Below are positions 47,684 through 56,629 of a stretch of 64,000 nt of DNA, in pieces (position 1 is the stretch's first letter; each line of letters begins with the position of its first letter). Position numbers and translations under genes: made by a program. Location: contig NZ_BAABKV010000001.1 of assembly GCF_039544005.1 (NCBI RefSeq), positions 8,246,001 to 8,310,000 on the forward strand, in the 5' to 3' direction. This DNA is from Kitasatospora paranensis. Its GTDB lineage: Bacteria; Actinomycetota; Actinomycetes; Streptomycetales; Streptomycetaceae. The notes under the pieces were generated by a model, which had not been told where the DNA came from, did no database searches, and saw only the letters and a program-made list of their open reading frames with translations.

Positions 47684-48019
47684 GTGAGGTTCTCCGGAGA
47701 AGCGGCGAAGTACCTGGTGATCAACGCGGCGGTGTGGCTGGTGGTGTCCCGGATGGACATCGTGCCGTTCACCGAGGGCTCGGTCTACGACCTGCTGTTC
47801 TCGATGTCGCTCTGCTTCGGCGGCCCCGCCCTGCTGGTCATCGCCTTCGCCAACCTGTCGGCGCCGAGAGCCGCGTGGGATCCGTTGCGCCTCTGGCTGG
47901 CGCTCGGACTCGCGGTTACGGCGATGCCCTTCCTGCTGGCGATCTCGCCCACGCCGTTGTACGTCCAGCTGATCGTTCAGGGCTTGTATCTCCTGGTCGC
48001 CCGGCGCGCATGGGTGTGA
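47684..48019 (+). CDS. small membrane protein, 111 aa
   Basis: GTG at 47684 eight bases after GAAGG. Three to four hydrophobic helices: AAKYLVINAAVWLVVSRMDI, LLFSMSLCFGGPALLVIAFA, LWLALGLAVTAMPFLLAIS and LIVQGLYLLVARRAWV. No family recognised. Confidence 0.65.
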   Translation: MRFSGEAAKYLVINAAVWLVVSRMDIVPFTEGSVYDLLFSMSLCFGGPALLVIAFANLSAPRAAWDPLRLWLALGLAVTAMPFLLAISPTPLYVQLIVQGLYLLVARRAWV

Positions 48020-48172
48020 CCTCGCCGTGCACGTCCGGGCGGGACGGGACAGGCCACTGCCGCTCGGGCGCACCGAGCCGCGCCTGCGCGGGCTGCGTCG
48101 TTCCATCCGTCCGGCGCATTACCGCGCCCTGGGGGTGGCGGCCGTTCCTTCGGGGACGGAATAATCCGCGGT

Positions 48173-48577
48173 ATGACCGACCCGCAGACCGTCCTCGAAC
48201 AGGCCCGCCAAGGCGTCGCGCCGGCGAGCTGGCGGGTCTACACCAAGAGGCGTGGGAAGGTGTCCGGCTTCCTGCGCGGTTCCTCGCACGACCCCGACCC
48301 CTTGCTGGTCATCACCCCCGACGGCACCGTCGAATACCGGGACGACCGTACGCCGCTGGACATCGTCAGGTTCGACGACCTCGCCGGGGTGGAGCTGCAG
48401 GTCCGGGGTCAGAGCTTCTCCGACAGCACCAGGGTGAACATCTCCGCCTGGCTGGACCTGCGGCTCCGCAACGGAGAAAAGGGGAAGTGGCGCTCCGCGT
48501 CCTTCGGTGACGACGTGCAGGTGATCCAGGGATTCCTGGAGGCGTACGGCGCCCACAAGGCCCTGCGCGGCGTGTGA
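48173..48577 (+). CDS. hypothetical protein, 134 aa
   Basis: Soluble protein MTDPQTVLEQARQGVAPASW then GKVSGFLRGSSHDPDPLLVI and VQVIQGFLEAYGAHKALRGV. A mostly beta pattern with PH-like alternation (VEYRDDRTPLDIVRFDDLAG VELQ) suggests a small PH-type domain, but this is a guess. Lies directly upstream of the truncated ABC ATPase. Confidence 0.65.
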   Translation: MTDPQTVLEQARQGVAPASWRVYTKRRGKVSGFLRGSSHDPDPLLVITPDGTVEYRDDRTPLDIVRFDDLAGVELQVRGQSFSDSTRVNISAWLDLRLRNGEKGKWRSASFGDDVQVIQGFLEAYGAHKALRGV

Positions 48578-48649
48578 CCGGGCAACGGGCGGCCCATGGT
48601 CCGTTCACCGTGAGACCGCCCGGCGCCGCACTGCGGCCCGATTCCATCG

Positions 48650-49297
48650 GCGCCCCGGCCTGAACTCCAGGACAAGGCGCTGTATCGCAGCTTCACCGTT
48701 GCCGACATGCTCGCCTTCGGCCGCCACACCAACCGCGTGTGGGACCAGCGGCGGGCGCTGGGATGGCTGGAGCGGTTCACCGTCCCGCTGGACCGGCGGT
48801 GCGACCGGCTCTCCGGTGGCCGGCAGGCGCAGGTCGCGCTCGCCGTCGCCCTCGGCGCGTGCCCGTCCCTGCTGCTGCTCGACGAGCCGCTGGCCAACCT
48901 GGACCCGGTCGCACGCAGGGCGGTGACCGGCGAACTGCTCGCCGAGGTCGCCGAGACCGGAATGACGGTGATGCTCTCCACTCACGTCGTGGCCGAACTC
49001 GATTGCGTGAGCGACCACTTGTTGCTGCTCTCCCACGGCCGCACCCTGCTGGACAGCAACGTCGATGACCTCCTGGCCCACCATGTGCGCGTCACCGGCC
49101 CGCGCGCGGACCGGCCGCCCGTCGAAGGCCAGGTCGTCCACGCCACCCACACCGCCCGGCAGTCCACCTTCATCGTCCGTGCCCTGCTCGGCCCGGCGAC
49201 CGCCATGGACGCGCCCGGCTGGAGCGGCCATCCACTCGCCACGGAGGACATCGTGCTCGCCCATCTCAGGACCTCGATCGCGGAGACCGGGCAGTGA
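48650..49297 (+). pseudogene. ABC transporter ATP-binding protein lacking its 5' part
   Basis: The frame picks up at ELQDKALYRSFTVADMLAFG, the Q-loop region, and runs through the signature LSGGRQAQVALA, Walker B LLLLDEPLANLD, D-loop and H-loop (STHVVAEL) to GQ. About 80-90 residues including Walker A are missing, and no start can supply them. It belongs to the streptomycete ABC family paired with 'WLTWRQHR' permeases. A deletion joined it to sequence behind the 134-aa gene. Not able to bind ATP normally. Confidence 0.8.
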
Positions 49298-49362
49298 GCG
49301 CCACCGCGACCGCCGCCCCCGCCCGCCCGGCCGCCTAACGCCGCGGCTTCGAGTGGCGCGGC

Positions 49363-50349
49363 ATGCTCTGGCTCACCTGGCGCCAGCACCGGTGGCCGCT
49401 CCTGATCGCTACCGCCGTCACTGCCGGGATGCCGATCTGGATGGCGGTGAACGCCGCCTCCCTCCAGCAGGCCCTCGACCTGTGCTCCGGCCCGAACTGC
49501 ACCCGGGCGGCTGCCTTCGACCGCACCAGTCGGCTCGGCCACGGCTCGACCATCGCCAACTACCAGCTGAACACCGTCGTGTTCCTGCCCGTCCTCCTCG
49601 GACTCTTCCTCGGCGTGCCCGTCCTGGCCCGAGAGTACGAACAGCGCACCCTCGTCCTCGCCTGGTCGCAGGACATCAGCCCGCTGCGCTGGCTCACCGG
49701 CAAGCTCCTCGTCCTCGGGGGAGCCGTCACCCTGCTCGCCGCCGCCCTGGCGGCCGAAAGCCAGCACGTCGCCGCCCTCGTTCGCCTCGCGGACCGGCGC
49801 AGCCTCTTCGAGGGCACGGTCTTCCAGGCGGGCGGCCGGCTTCCCCTGACCCTCGCCCCGGCCTGGCTGATGTTCGGCGTCGCTGCGGGCGCTGTGCTGC
49901 GCCGGATGGTGTCGGCCTTCGCGGTCGTGCTGGGCGCCTTCGTCGGCGGGATCGTGCTCATGGCGCAGTGGCGTCCGTACTTCCAGGCGCCGCTGACGGC
50001 CACCACGTCGCTGCGCGACCAGACCGGGGCCGAGCCGGCGTCAGGGGCGGCAGTGCCGAACACGCTGAGTCTGGACAACGGTCAGGGCGCGTCCGTCGAC
50101 TCGGCCGGGCACATCCACCCGTTCCACGAGGTGATGGGCCAGTGGTGCGGGACCATCCCGGACGACAAGCCCGGCGCCTTCCTGTCCTGCCTCCAGCAGC
50201 ACGACCTGGTCGGCATCCAGCAGCGGTTCCAGCCGGCAGGCCGACTCGGGACCTTCCACCTGATCGAGAACGGCCTCAACCTCACGCTCCTCGTCCTGTC
50301 CCTGGCGATCACCTGGTGGTGCGTGTGCAGGGCTCGCACCACGACGTGA
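49363..50349 (+). CDS. ABC transporter permease, N-terminal stop codon
   Basis: 328 residues from ATG 49363, six or more hydrophobic helices (WPLLIATAVTAGMPIWMAVN, VVFLPVLLGLFLGVPVLARE, APAWLMFGVAAGAVLRRMVS, LNLTLLVLSLAITWWCVC). The natural start is probably the GTG at 49294, which overlaps the ATPase stop and would add RRGFEWRG before MLWLTWRQHR, but that frame has TAA at 49336-49338. Translation could still begin at 49363, losing 23 residues. With the ATPase damaged too, the transporter is probably dead. Confidence 0.8.
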   Translation: MLWLTWRQHRWPLLIATAVTAGMPIWMAVNAASLQQALDLCSGPNCTRAAAFDRTSRLGHGSTIANYQLNTVVFLPVLLGLFLGVPVLAREYEQRTLVLAWSQDISPLRWLTGKLLVLGGAVTLLAAALAAESQHVAALVRLADRRSLFEGTVFQAGGRLPLTLAPAWLMFGVAAGAVLRRMVSAFAVVLGAFVGGIVLMAQWRPYFQAPLTATTSLRDQTGAEPASGAAVPNTLSLDNGQGASVDSAGHIHPFHEVMGQWCGTIPDDKPGAFLSCLQQHDLVGIQQRFQPAGRLGTFHLIENGLNLTLLVLSLAITWWCVCRARTTT

Positions 50350-50766
50350 ACCGGCCCCCTGCAGGGACTCGGGCCCGACTCCGTCCATGGGGCCACGGCA
50401 GGGACGGGCCGGGCCCGCCTGCCGGCCGACCGGCCCCTTTCCGGCGGCTCGGACGCGCGAGTACGACGTTCCCTGGTCCGGTCACCGTGTGCCGTCGGCC
50501 TGCCGCACGGTGCTGCCCTCGGGGAGGAGGGGCAACGAACGCTCCAACCAGGTCGCCTCGCGGCCGCGTGTCCGGGTTCTCGGTCACCCCCGGTTCGTAC
50601 CAGCGCGAGCCACCCTCCTCCTGTCGGTCCGCAAAGTCGGACAGGCACGCGAGGGTGTGGGCCGCGTCGCTGCCGCCATGCCGGGGTGAGCCTCGACACA
50701 CCGGGCCGGGAAGCAGCCGGAACACGCCCCTCAGCCCCGGGCAGGTGCCCCCGAGCGGAGGCGGCG
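50350..50766. other. gene-free interval
   Basis: About 415 bases between the permease and the convergent MFS gene. GC-rich with several weak stem-forming blocks; no gene or clear terminator. Confidence 0.4.
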
Positions 50767-52034
50767 CTATGGACCTTGGCCGGCGACCACTGTGGCGTCG
50801 GCGACTCCAGGGGTGGTCGGCTCCGCGGCGGCAGGCGGGGTGCGGTAGGCGCGGAGGGGCCCGTTGATCGCTGCCACGGCGGCGATCGCCAGGACGGCGG
50901 ACAGTCCGCCGAAGAACAGGGAGAAGGAGGCGGAGGTGGCCGACGCCAGCAGTCCGCCACGGAAGTTGCCGAGTTCGGGGCCTGCGACACCGATGACGTG
51001 CTCCATCGAGGAGACCCGCCCCCGGAACGCGTCCGGGGTCTCCAGTTGGACCAGGGCGCTGCGGGTGACGACGGACACGGTGTCGGCCGCGCCCGCCACG
51101 GCCAGGCAGCCGAGTGCGAGCCACAACGGCCCCGCCAGGCCGAAACCGGCCAGTGCCAGGCCCCAGACGCAGGCTGCGGACAGCTGCACCAGGCCCGAAC
51201 GGCGCCGGCGCGTCACCGTGCCGGAGAGCAGGCCGGCCGTGATCCCCCCGACCGCGACGGCCGAGAGGAACAGGCCGAGGGTCTGCGGGTCTCCTCGAAG
51301 CGGATCTCGTTGACCAGCGGGAAGAGCGCGATGGGCATGGCGAGCAGTGTTGCCGACAGGTCGGTGGCCATCGAGCCCCACAGCGTCGGGCGGCGAAGGA
51401 CGATCCGCCAGCCGCCGCGCTCCGGCCGCCGTTTGCCGCCTGCCGTGTCGGCGCCTTCGGGCCGCATGGCCGGCAGGCGGATCACCGTGAGCACCGAGAC
51501 TGCCATGGCCACGGCCTGGGCGGCGTAGGCGGCAGGGAAGTCCCAGCGGGCGATGATGAGGCCGGCCAGTGCGGGCCCGGCCAGCATCGCCGCCTGGAAG
51601 GAGACGTTGGTCAGCGCAAGACCGGCCGCGACCTGGTCGCCCGCCAGCAGGCGGACCGGGAAGGTGCGCCGGGCGGGAGCTCCGAGAGCGCTGCAACTTG
51701 TCCCGGCGGCGACGAGGGCGAGCAGCAGCAGCACGTTGCGGTTGTCCGCCAGGGCCTGGGCGCACAGTCCTGCCGCGGCCAGCAGTTGGCCCGCGGTGCT
51801 GGCCCGCACCACCGCCCGGCGGTCGAAGGTGTCGGCCAACGTGCCGCCGAGCAGACCGAACAGCACCATCGGCAGGCCGGTGGCGAGCCCGAGGACGCCG
51901 GTGCCCACCGGGCTCCTGGTCAGGTCCCAGACCTGGGCCAGCACCGCCACGTTGGCCATCTGCCCGCCGAGTTGAGAGGCGGAGGTGCCGATCCACAGGG
52001 TGCGGAACGACCGACTGCTGCGCAGCGGGCGCAT
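50767..52034 (-). CDS. MFS transporter, frame broken
   Basis: About 422 residues, 12 helices. N-terminal part MRPLRSSRSFRTLWIGTSAS QLGGQMANVAVLAQ, with motif A-like GGTLADTFDRRAV; after NEIRF the family-like continuation DPQTLGLFLSAVAVGGITAG ... is in another frame (shift near 51291-51300). One missing base explains it. It resembles the MFS exporters often next to MarR regulators, and marR lies directly upstream on the same strand. Substrate unknown. Confidence 0.85.
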
Positions 52035-52044
52035 GTCGAGGAGC

Positions 52045-52098
52045 CGGGCACGGGCACGGACACGGACACGGGCACGGACACGGACACGGGCACGGACA
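52045..52098. repeat. hexamer tandem array with 18-bp superperiod
   Basis: Nine hexamers in a row, CGGGCA or CGGACA, in the order G G A A G A A G A. Apart from the first, this is a repeat of an 18-bp unit CGGGCA-CGGACA-CGGACA. It sits between marR and the MFS start codon, so unit number could affect expression. Confidence 0.85.
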
Positions 52099-52128
52099 CC
52101 GGCCCGGGCAGGGGCCGGGCACGCCCCG

Positions 52129-52617
52129 TCATCGCGGTGGTTCGACGAGGTGGTGGAGGACCCGCTCCCGCATCGACCGGCGTGCCAGAGCCCGCCGCAC
52201 CTCCTCGACCACGGTGGTCATCGCGTACGGGACCTCACTGTCCAGCTCGGCGACCGTCGCGTGGGTGGCGCGCCACTCCGCCTCCAGGAACGGCACCAGC
52301 GATCGGCCGCGCTCGGTCAGGTCGATGCGCCGGGTGCGGGCGTCGGGCCCCGGTTCGGAGGTGACGAGATCCTCCTTGCGCATGGCGGCGATGGTCTGGC
52401 TGATCGCGGAGTGCGAGCGGTCCAGGGACTTCGCCAGCTCGCGAATGGTCAGCGGCCCGGTGTGGGCGAGCCGGATCAGCGGATAGGCGAACCGGGGCCG
52501 AACCCCCTCGATGCCGCGCTCGACGTAGACCTGCTCGATCTCGGCGTCCATGGCTGCCAGCAGCTCGTGCAGGGAGTGCCAGGGATCGGGCAGCGCCGTG
52601 GGATCTGAAGATGTCAC
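52129..52617 (-). CDS. MarR-family transcriptional regulator
   Basis: 162 residues from GTG 52617. Winged HTH: FAYPLIRLAHTGPLTIREL AKSLDRSHSAISQTIAAMRK EDLVTSEPGPDARTRRIDLT. TATATT lies six bases upstream of the GTG (52624-52629), a leaderless -10, and it is enclosed by the palindrome CAGCGCT-N8-AGCGCTG, so the protein probably represses itself and the MFS gene. An upstream ATG (52644) would lie inside the operator and is less likely. Confidence 0.9.
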   Translation of the reverse strand: MTSSDPTALPDPWHSLHELLAAMDAEIEQVYVERGIEGVRPRFAYPLIRLAHTGPLTIRELAKSLDRSHSAISQTIAAMRKEDLVTSEPGPDARTRRIDLTERGRSLVPFLEAEWRATHATVAELDSEVPYAMTTVVEEVRRALARRSMRERVLHHLVEPPR

Positions 52618-52638
52618 AGCGCTAATATAACAGCGCTG
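52617..52638. promoter_or_regulatory. MarR operator overlapping a leaderless promoter
   Basis: CAGCGCT (52617-52623) and AGCGCTG (52632-52638) flank AATATAAC, an unusually AT-rich spot. The left arm touches the GTG start codon and the spacer holds the -10 box. Confidence 0.75.
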
Positions 52639-52739
52639 CGACAATCGAGCCCCTCGACAAGCCCCCTCCGATCACCCTCCGTGGTCGGTGACGGGAAAAT
52701 CACAGGCCGGTCCGGGTGGAACGCCGCTAGGGTCGGCGG

Positions 52740-54478
52740 GTGGACGACCTGAACGCCGACCCGGGGACCCCGGACATCCGCAGTGCCTCCCGCTACCTCT
52801 GGTGGCTGACCGCCACCCAGAAGCGGCGGGTCGCCATCGGGGCGCTGCTGAGCAGCACCTGGATGCTCATGCTGACCCTGCAGCCGTACCTGCTCTCACG
52901 CGCCGTCGACGACGGTCTCAAGGCCGGACGGCCGCGCACCGTGGTCGGCTGGACCGCGCTCATCCTGGTGGCCGGTCTGCTGAACGCCGGAATCAGCATG
53001 CTGCGCCACCGGACCATGACCAGGCTGCGGATGGATGCCAGCTTCCGCACCGTCCGGGTCGTGATCCGGCAGTCCGTCCGGCTCGGCTCGGCGCTGCCCC
53101 GGCTGGTCACCTCCGGCGAGGTCGTCACCATCGGCATCGGCGACGTGGGCCAGATCGCCCGAACCCTCACCTTCGTCGGCCCCGGCATCGGCTCGCTGGT
53201 CGCGATCGGCACCGTGGCGGTCCTGCTGCTTTCCGTCTCCCCGCTGCTCGCCGCCGTCGTGCTGATCGGCGTCCCGCTGGTGAGCGGAGTGGTCGCCCCA
53301 CTGGTCGGCAGACTCCGCGACGTGGAGGCCCGCTACCGCGAGAAGCAAGGGCGACTGGCCGCCCGGTTCGAGGACATGGTCGGCGGGCTGCGGGTGCTCA
53401 ACGGCCTCGGCGGCAAGGAGACCTATGCCGAGCGCTACGGGCGGGACTCGCAGGAGCTGCAGGCCGACGGCTACCGGGTCGGCGCCGTCACCAGCTGGCT
53501 GCAGTCCTTCGGCGTCGGACTGCCCACGCTCTTCCTCGCCGCCGTCACCTGGCTGGCCGCCCGGATGGCCGCCGACGGCGACATCACGGTGGGCCAGCTC
53601 GTCGCCGTCTACGGGTACGTGGCGGTGCTGGTCTTTCCCGTCCAGTTCCTGATCGAGAGCGGACAGGACATCAGCCGCGGGCTTGTCGCCTCCGCCCGGG
53701 TGGTGCGCTTCCTCGCCCTCGACCCGGACACCGATACCAACGGCACGGCCGCCCCGACAGGCCCCGCCGTCCTGCGCGACCCCGACTCGGGCGTCGAGGT
53801 GGAGCCCGGCCGGCTCACCGTCCTCGCCTCCTCCCGGCCGGAGGACAGTGCCGCGGTGGTCGACCGCCTCGGCCGCTTCGTCGACTCCGCCGCCGAATGG
53901 GGCGACCGGCGGATCTCGGCGGTCGCCCTGGCCGCCGTCCGTGCCGACATCCTGGTCGCCGACAACGAGGCCGCCCTCTTCGCCGGCCCGCTGCGCGACC
54001 TGCTCTCCGGCCGTCACCACCGCACGGACGCGAGCCTGATCGGCGCCCTGGAGGCCGCTGCCGCCCTCGACGTCCTGCGCGGCCTCCCGGACGGCCTGGA
54101 CTCCGCGATCGAGGCCGAGGGCCGCAACCTCTCCGGAGGTCAGCGCCAGCGCCTGCGGCTAGCCCGCGCGCTCGCCGCCGACCCCGAGGTGCTGCTCGCC
54201 GTCGAACCGACCTCCGCCGTCGACGCCCACACCGAAGCCGCGATGGCCTCCGGGCTCCGCCGCGCCCGAGCCGGACGGACCACCCTCGTCACCGGCGTCT
54301 CCCCGCTCCTGCTCGACCAGGCCGACACGGTGATCCACCTGGTCGACGGCAAGGTCGCCGCCACCGGCCGCCACCGCGACCTGCTCCACGACCACCCCGG
54401 CTACCGCGCCCTGGTCACCCGTGACGAGGCCGGGGCCACGGCGCCCGCCCCCGCTGCGCCGAGGAGGCCGTCCGATGA
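52740..54478 (+). CDS. ABC exporter half-transporter with a degenerate Walker A
   Basis: About 580 residues, GTG at 52740 six bases after TAGGGT (52728-52733), leaderless type. Six transmembrane helices (GALLSSTWMLMLTLQPYLLS onward). In the nucleotide-binding domain the Walker A position reads LASSRPEDSA (362-371) with no GxxGxGKT; Walker B is LLAVEPTSAVD (485-495, Val for Asp); the signature NLSGGQ (463-468) is intact. The open frame runs on for 1 kb beyond; one base added to the C5 run at 54448-54452 gives a stop overlapping the next start (ATGA), the expected coupling. Confidence 0.85.
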
Positions 54479-56202
54479 CCGCCCAGCTCCCCGTCGCCGG
54501 CCCCGCCGCCGTGCGCCGCGCCGCGCTCGCACTGGTCCGCCTGGAACGCGGCGCCTTCACCGCCATGCTCGCCCTCAACGCCCTGGCCGCGATCGCCGGA
54601 CTGACCGGGCCCTGGCTGCTCGGCCGGATCATCGACGCGGTCACCACGGGCACCGGATCCCGCACCGTCGACCGGCTCGCCCTCGCCATCCTGGCCGGCG
54701 CCGTTGCCCAACTGCTGCTCTCCCGCCAGGCCCGCTACCTCGCCCACCGCTTCGGCGAACGGGCCTCGGCCCGGATCCGCGAGCAGTACACCGCCCGCGC
54801 CCTGGCCCTGCCCGCCGACACGGTGGAGCGCGCGGGCACCGGCGACCTGACCGCCCGTGGAACCACCGACGTCGCCGCCGTCGGCAACGCCCTGCGCGAT
54901 GCCGCACCGGACGTCTTCATCGCCGTCCTGCAGATCCTCCTGATCGTCGGAGCGATCCTCACCGTCCAGCCCCTGCTCGGCGCCTGCGGCGCGCTCGGCA
55001 TGGCCGGCATCTGGTCGGGCGCCCGCTGGTACCTGCGCCGGGCCCGCGCCGGCTACCTCGACGAGGGCGCCGCCAACTCCGCGCTGGCCGAGGTCCTCGC
55101 CGCCACCGCCTCCGGTGCCCGGACCGTCGAGGCGCTCGGGCTCCAACGGCACCGGACCGCCGTCGGCGAGAGGGCCGTCGAGGAGTGCCGCCGCACCCGC
55201 GAACGCACCCTCTTCCTGCGCAACGTCTTCTTCCCGGCCGTCAGCATCTCCTACACCGTGCCCGTCGTGGTGGTCCTGCTGACCGGCGCCCTGCTGCACG
55301 CCCACGGCGTGGTCAGCGTCGGCGCCGCCGTCTCCGCCGCCCTGTACGTGCGCCAGCTGGAGGCCCCGCTCGACACCATCGTCGTCTGGACCGACCAACT
55401 GCAGAGCGCCGCCGCGTCGTTCGCCCGGGTCGAAGGCCTGGGCGACGCCCCGCAGAACGGCGATTTCGCCGCCGCCGAGCCGACGGACGACCGGATCGAG
55501 ATCACCGGAGTCCGCTACGCCTACGACAGCGGTGAGGACGTGCTGCACGGCGTCGACCTCACCGTACGGCCCGGCGAGCGACTCGCCGTGGTCGGCCCGT
55601 CCGGCTCGGGCAAGACCACCCTCAGCCGGCTACTGGCCGGCATGGAGCACCCGCGCACCGGCACTGTCACGGTCGGCGGCGTCCCGATCGCCGGGCTCGA
55701 CCCCGAGCGGCTGCGCCGCCAGGTCGTCCTGGTCACCCAGGAGCACCACGTGTTCATCGGCACCCTGCGCGACAACCTGGCGATCGTCGCCCCCGACGCC
55801 GGCGATGCCGACCTCCGAGCCGCCCTCACCGCCGTCGGCTGGACCCACGAGTTGCCCGACGGCCTGGACACCGAGCTCGGCGCCGGCGGCCACCGGCTCG
55901 ACGGTGCCCGGGCCCAGCAGCTCGCGCTCGCCCGGGTCGTCCTCGCTGACCCGCACACGGTGATCCTGGACGAGGCCACCGCACTGCTCGACCCCACGGC
56001 CGCCCGCAACACCGAACGGGCGCTGGCCGCCGTCCTCGCCGGCCGCACCGTCATCGCGATCGCCCACCGCCTGCACACCGCCCACGACGCGGACCGGGTC
56101 GCCGTCATGGAGAACGGCCGCCTCACCGAGGTCGGCCCCCACCACGAACTGGTCGCCAACAACGGCCCCTACGCCACCCTCTGGCGCACCTGGCAGAGCT
56201 GA
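54475..56202 (+). CDS. ABC exporter half-transporter with a degenerate signature motif
   Basis: 575 residues, six helices then an ATP-binding domain. Walker A GPSGSGKTT (374-382) and Walker B TVILDEATALLD (Asp499, Glu500) are intact; the signature position reads RLDGARAQQ (474-482) instead of LSGGQ. Overlaps the upstream half-transporter. Together they form a heterodimer: this subunit supplies Walker A/B and the partner supplies LSGGQ for the one working site. Substrate unknown; neighbours give no hint. Confidence 0.92.
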   Translation: MTAQLPVAGPAAVRRAALALVRLERGAFTAMLALNALAAIAGLTGPWLLGRIIDAVTTGTGSRTVDRLALAILAGAVAQLLLSRQARYLAHRFGERASARIREQYTARALALPADTVERAGTGDLTARGTTDVAAVGNALRDAAPDVFIAVLQILLIVGAILTVQPLLGACGALGMAGIWSGARWYLRRARAGYLDEGAANSALAEVLAATASGARTVEALGLQRHRTAVGERAVEECRRTRERTLFLRNVFFPAVSISYTVPVVVVLLTGALLHAHGVVSVGAAVSAALYVRQLEAPLDTIVVWTDQLQSAAASFARVEGLGDAPQNGDFAAAEPTDDRIEITGVRYAYDSGEDVLHGVDLTVRPGERLAVVGPSGSGKTTLSRLLAGMEHPRTGTVTVGGVPIAGLDPERLRRQVVLVTQEHHVFIGTLRDNLAIVAPDAGDADLRAALTAVGWTHELPDGLDTELGAGGHRLDGARAQQLALARVVLADPHTVILDEATALLDPTAARNTERALAAVLAGRTVIAIAHRLHTAHDADRVAVMENGRLTEVGPHHELVANNGPYATLWRTWQS

Positions 56203-56308
56203 CGGGCAACATGGTTGCCACCTGCCCGACGGCTGCGGTCAGCCCTGACGACCCGTGCCGGCCCGAGCCCTACGAAGGGGTTCGGTGCATGATCGCGACA
56301 GGGAACCT

Positions 56309-56329
56309 GCGGGGAGCAGTGCTCCCCGC
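56309..56329. terminator. 21-bp palindrome between convergent ends
   Basis: GCGGGGAGCA (56309-56318), G, TGCTCCCCGC (56320-56329): ten-base perfect arms around one base. It lies after the ABC exporter and after the barstar remnant on the other strand. The core also resembles the GGGGA...TCCCC operators at 59861 and 59905. Confidence 0.55.
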
Positions 56330-56332
56330 CAC

Positions 56333-56545
56333 TCACGCTCCCTGCGGGGACTCGACGGCGTACTCGTCGACGCCGGGGTGGCCGGGGCCGCCGCTGAGGC
56401 AGTCGGCAAGGCATCGACGTTCCTGCCGAAGTACTGGCGCCCGGGACTGTCGGAGGCGTCCATGACGACCTGCCAGAACTCGTCCATGTACGGATCCGTG
56501 TGCCGTCCAGGACGTACACCGCAGTCGTGATCCGCAGGACACGTC
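56333..56545 (-). pseudogene. barstar-like inhibitor remnant
   Basis: Three minus frames join as VYVLDGTRI, then MDEFWQVVMDASDSPGRQYF GRNVDAL, then ADCLSGGPGHPGVDEYAVES PQGA and stop. This follows the barstar pattern (LDG--I-d---FW-------P-YFGrNLDAL-DCL). Two single-base losses break the frame, and the C-terminal end is cut off. No barnase-like toxin is nearby, so it is an orphan. Confidence 0.6.
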
Positions 56546-56629
56546 GCCGGACCCGCGAGGAGGCGGTGGCGTCCGCCCCGGTGGCCGTCGTCGTCGGTGT
56601 CGTGACGGCCGGGGCGGACGCCCTCGCCG

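Noticed and set aside
50767..52122. Long minus frame starting with a Cys-Pro repeat
   Set aside because: The CPCPCP stretch is the hexamer array read in frame; the true MFS start is at 52034.
52740..55535. A single 931-aa ABC protein
   Set aside because: The last third is Arg/Pro-rich out-of-frame translation over the second ABC gene; a one-base loss in a C5 run explains the read-through.
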